NCBI RefSeq assembly: GCF_035083965.1
Contig: NC_089727.1
Span: 8,499,501 to 8,563,500 of the forward strand
DNA: 64,000 bases
Direction: 5' to 3'
Source of the DNA: Branchiostoma lanceolatum
Taxonomy: Eukaryota; Chordata; Leptocardii; Amphioxiformes; Branchiostomatidae
Shown here: in pieces, positions 60,310-64,000 of the stretch
Position numbering within the stretch: position 1 is the stretch's first letter
Layout of the letters: each line of letters begins with the position of its first letter
Notes under the pieces: generated by a model
What the model was told of the DNA's origin: nothing
Database searches by the model: none
What the model saw: the letters and a program-made list of their open reading frames with translations, nothing else
Program-made: the position numbers and the translations under genes

Positions 60310-63300
60310 TAGACTTCCAACTAGAGTACCAATGGAGAGACAAACATACATTTTCGTTTTACGAAAATGAATTTATGCCTACCTTGAAAAATGTGAAAAT
60401 CTTTAGGAGCAAAAACGTCTAGCCCATAATTGACAATACCTTTGTTCTAGAGTGAAGATAATGGCCCCTGGGTTTTTAAGTGAGAAACCCCTCTGGGCGA
60501 AACCAAATTATAACGGTCGCCAAGTCTGGTCTGAATTATTATATCATTCTCCGTTTGATACGGGATACGCGTTATGTGAATCGCTGACACAAGACACGTT
60601 GTGACCCGTGCACACATCTGAATCCGAAATGCACACTTAACCGCTAAGTGATTCGCTTTACCGAGTACATCGTGTTCCGGCTTTGATCCAATTCTGCCAC
60701 AGGCCATTACGCCTACAACTCAATTCTCAGAAACCGCCATTTGCTAACGGTCCTTTTCATTTTTCGGTAACTCAATATTGGTCGGTTCAGAATTAAGTTT
60801 GCATCGACTTCACACCGGGCGATTATACCGAATTCTGTTGTCTGGTGCTTGGGTGGTGATATTCTAGATATTTTCAACACGGTTAAGTTTAAAAGTATTA
60901 GAGGCATACATTTTAATTCCTTGCAAGCAAGTTTAGAATACAACAGTTGCTTTTTGAAAATTGTATGTAAAAAATTCTTGTGCGCGTGCTCAACGCTTTC
61001 ATTAAGTTAATATAATCTGGTAGATGGATTGTTTTTTAATGGATGAAATAGAGCAACCGACGGTTTAGATAACTGACCACTGAAAGGAAAGTAAAAAAGA
61101 TGCTGAATTTGCAAAATTTAGATGCATCAGTAGAACTATACCTGCCTGTTGAATTACCACTTATGTCAATGAAATTGAGTATTAAGAAACTGCTTTGTAG
61201 TATAATTATGGTTAAAGCTAGCCGTATATCAACTGCAAATAAAATTGATTTTTTGCGATGGTATTTAGGTCAATTAGTATTGCACATTGCAATGTTTATC
61301 AAATGGTATCGAAAAACGATACTATTTGGGGGGGTGGGGAAATATCCTTGAAAATAAAAAGAAACCACCTGAATGATCATGCTTTCAGATCCATTGGTAT
61401 TACGAACGCGAATCTCAATGTGGCTTGAAGATAACGACTGAAATTCATAGTAGAATACAAACATGTCATTGATACGTTGGGTTAGAAATCCTGGTAAAAA
61501 GATACGCCAAATACAGTTTACTCAAGCAACTGGATAAAATGTCGAAACTGTCAGACTTTTTCAGACGATAGCATCCGCTATCTTTCGTCAGCGACTAATG
61601 GAAAGACTTCAGTTCTTCTCAAAATGTCATTGGTTCACCTGGCCATGGGGATCAATATTATGGAACCTGGGTTCGTTAAGGTCCAAAGTATCATTATATC
61701 CATCAGATAGTACATCAGGTATATTGCTGTGATGTCTATATCAGTTACAGCCTCTCGTGTATTTTGGTAAAAGCATAGTAATTACAATAATCAACATAGG
61801 AATAATAGGAACAGTGCCACAAGATATGGCTTTTCGCGAGTGGTATGCTTGTGTACTAGATACACTGACTTGAATGTTAGTGAAATTTACGCCTAGGATT
61901 ACCATAAGCAGCACGCACTCTGTTTTATGGGAGTTCATTTTCTTCACAAATGGGAATCGTCACGTTTCTGTGTATCAAATACCCATACCGCTTCTACTTA
62001 CTAGCACTGTTACTTATTAGCTACAGACGTCTTCATGACACCTTTAAAGAAAACCAGCTTCGCTACGAGCCGGATGGATTCCAAGAAAAGTGGGTTGGAG
62101 AACGACCCCCGCGTCGCCATTTTGTTTTGTTTGACCTTAGTATTAATCTACAAGTCAGTGCAGTAAGTTGTAAGGAGGCTGTCCGTTGAGCTAGGGACTT
62201 GGAAATGTAATATCGATCCCGGATTTACGTACTTATCTGACGAGACTAACCATAAAACATCTTCGTGACCTAGAAGCTCTAACCCCCGACCACGCTAGGT
62301 TCGTATATCCTTTGTTAGATCCCAGAATTAAAGCTGGGTGGGAAAACTTTCCAGAAGACTGTCTGGGCGAGATTGGTCAGAAATGGAAATCGAGTGAAAA
62401 AAAAATCAAAAACATGGGGTAAAATGTGTGCCCTTGTGTCTACAATACAAAAGAATTACAACCTAGTTGTGAAGGTATGTAATCTATCCAATTAAATCAT
62501 GTTGGATATAATGACATCAATCATATTTCAATTTTCATGTTATTAACCTGCTGACTTACTTTGGTAAATGCGATTGACTACTGAACACTTCATTTTCAAC
62601 ATTTCGAATTTTTGTATCTAAAAAGTGAAGGAATGATTTTGAAGCTCATTGGAAAAAAGTTCGAATCGTTATGTTACAAGCGCATTTTTCGAATATTTTT
62701 CAAATACATTTTTGTCGAATGTTTACAACTTATTCATAACGTCATGAAAGTTTTGCCGTGGGCATGCATATGCAGCAATGGCAATCCCTTACACCACGAG
62801 ACGACGGAAATTAAGTGTGACATATCTCCGGCAACGCAGGCATCCCTCAGTGCACACCTTCATGAAATAAACTTTCTGCCATTTTCTCCAGGGTAGGTCA
62901 TAACATTCAGGATTCTAAGAACGCACTGACATCGGGGAAAAATGATTCATCCGCTCCGTATTAATATTAATATCAATATTTCAGATGCGGATTACGATTT
63001 ATCGCTGCGATTTCTAGTCATAACATTTTGGTTAAACAGCGAACCCATTTCAATTTAAGATGATTACATCGCTGGAACTATAAAGCAAATAGCCCGTAAA
63101 TCAAATATACCTCTGCTTGATTCTTCATTGGATTCTTCCTATTATACACGATGCATAACAACTAGTGGTACTTTCAATTTTACCCCAAAGAGGAGTAAAT
63201 TGAACGAAGCTATCTACACTAGACTTCCAACAACCTTTGACCTATTTATGACGTCACACTTGCAGGTGGCTGGGTTAAAAAGGAGACTGAGTGAGTCAAT

Positions 63301-64000
63301 TTAAAATTCAAATTTTTGAGCTGGAGAACGATTTAAATCTTACCCAGTCAAAGATGACGTACTTTTTTCGCACGCAAGGGAATTGAAAGAGGAAGAGGAT
63401 TTGCAAACTAGTTTTAAAAGCACGGCTTGACACCCGGACACATGTTGCTTATAAACACCCATCTGTATGCAACATTTTAGTCCACACGCCCACGCAAAAA
63501 TCCTTTCCAGGCTTTTGAGACAATACCAGACGACAGGCTAGTCTAACTTATTTGGCAACATCTGTGCCCGCACATATTTCAACCGTGAACTCGATTCTCG
63601 TAGGACCGTTTTTCAGAATTAACGTGTCAAATTTTTGTGATCAAAAGTAGGCTTATTTATTGAAATACCATAATGGAACGTCACTCACTACGTGCAGTGT
63701 TGTAATCATCAAAACTAAAACGTTGAATGTATTCAATCCTCTCAACCCACGGAATATTCTATGCAACACTCTACGGCAGACTGAGGGATTTTGGCATTCG
63801 AGTCGCGTATTAAGTTAAGATTACTACATCGTCCTTATCATTGATTCAGCTGATATTGTGGACATGATCCCGTGGAGAAATTCCTGGAGGCAGTGGCACT
63901 TTCTAGAGGGGTCCGATATATTGTTCAGTATCAAAGGCATTCAAAGAAAGAGTAACAGCCAAAACAATTATATTATCATAAAATTAAATCCAACTAGAGT
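60310..64000. other. gene-free end of window
   Basis: AT-rich, with one hammerhead-like repeat (61549-61597). The open frame at 62612-62896 and others have no recognisable domain. No exon is supported. Confidence 0.45.
61549..61597 (-). ncRNA. degraded hammerhead-like repeat
   Basis: On the minus strand: TAGTCG-CTGACGA-AAGATAGC-GGAT-GCTATC, then GTCTGAAA, AAGTC and TGACA. Stem II is perfect, but three extra bases precede GAAA and the minimal stem III is altered, so this copy is probably inactive. Flank CAAGCAACTGGATAAAATG is shared with the other copies. Confidence 0.35.

Noticed and set aside
1-64000. CRISPR arrays, operons or bacterial defence systems
   Set aside because: The window is eukaryotic: spliced genes, Pol III tRNA, SINEs. 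The tandem arrays have no spacer-repeat pattern.

Overview
The window looks like a piece of a chordate genome, most likely a cephalochordate (amphioxus, Branchiostoma-type). This is inference. It rests on GT-AG introns in most genes, AATAAA signals, a nuclear-type tRNA with a Pol III terminator, many SINEs and MITEs, an intronless LRR-Ig receptor, and a tandem family of discoidin-domain membrane receptors with short domain-sized exons. There is no sign of bacterial organisation.

Layout. (1) 530-2624 (-): the first two coding exons of an FGF1/2-like growth factor; the last exon must lie before base 1. (2) 5636-5709 (-): a tRNA-Ile gene with the unusual GAT anticodon. (3) 6224-31195 (+): three tandem paralogous genes, called A, B and C here. 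They encode single-pass membrane proteins built as signal peptide, discoidin (F5/8 type C), sushi (A and C only), Ser/Thr/Pro stalk, transmembrane helix and a tyrosine-motif tail. I rebuilt every exon from splice signals; all frames close: A has nine exons and 432 aa, B seven exons and 346 aa, C nine exons and 445 aa. (4) 31196-49185: about 18 kb with no gene that I can support, filled with tandem repeats and transposon relics. (5) 49186-51021 (-): a single-exon 611-aa LRR-Ig transmembrane receptor. (6) 51022-64000: about 13 kb with no supported gene, holding SINEs, a degraded hAT-like element and an 872-bp foldback-type element.

How the genes fit together. A, B and C share intron phases: phase 1 between extracellular modules, phase 0 inside the discoidin domain and phase 2 after the transmembrane helix and between tail exons. 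They clearly arose by tandem duplication. Their tails differ in the number of copies of a short tyrosine cassette (N-D-[MFL]-Y-[EQG]-S) that usually sits at the end of a phase 2-2 exon. B has lost the sushi exon and carries an ITIM-like motif. Together with the LRR-Ig gene the window is rich in putative cell-surface recognition receptors.

The non-coding part is also informative: several MITE families with clear terminal inverted repeats, a satellite made from a MITE end and closed by a perfect 96-bp palindrome, four copies of an ~80-bp repeat with a hammerhead-ribozyme-like core, and a fresh ~395-bp tandem duplication that copies half an exon of gene B.
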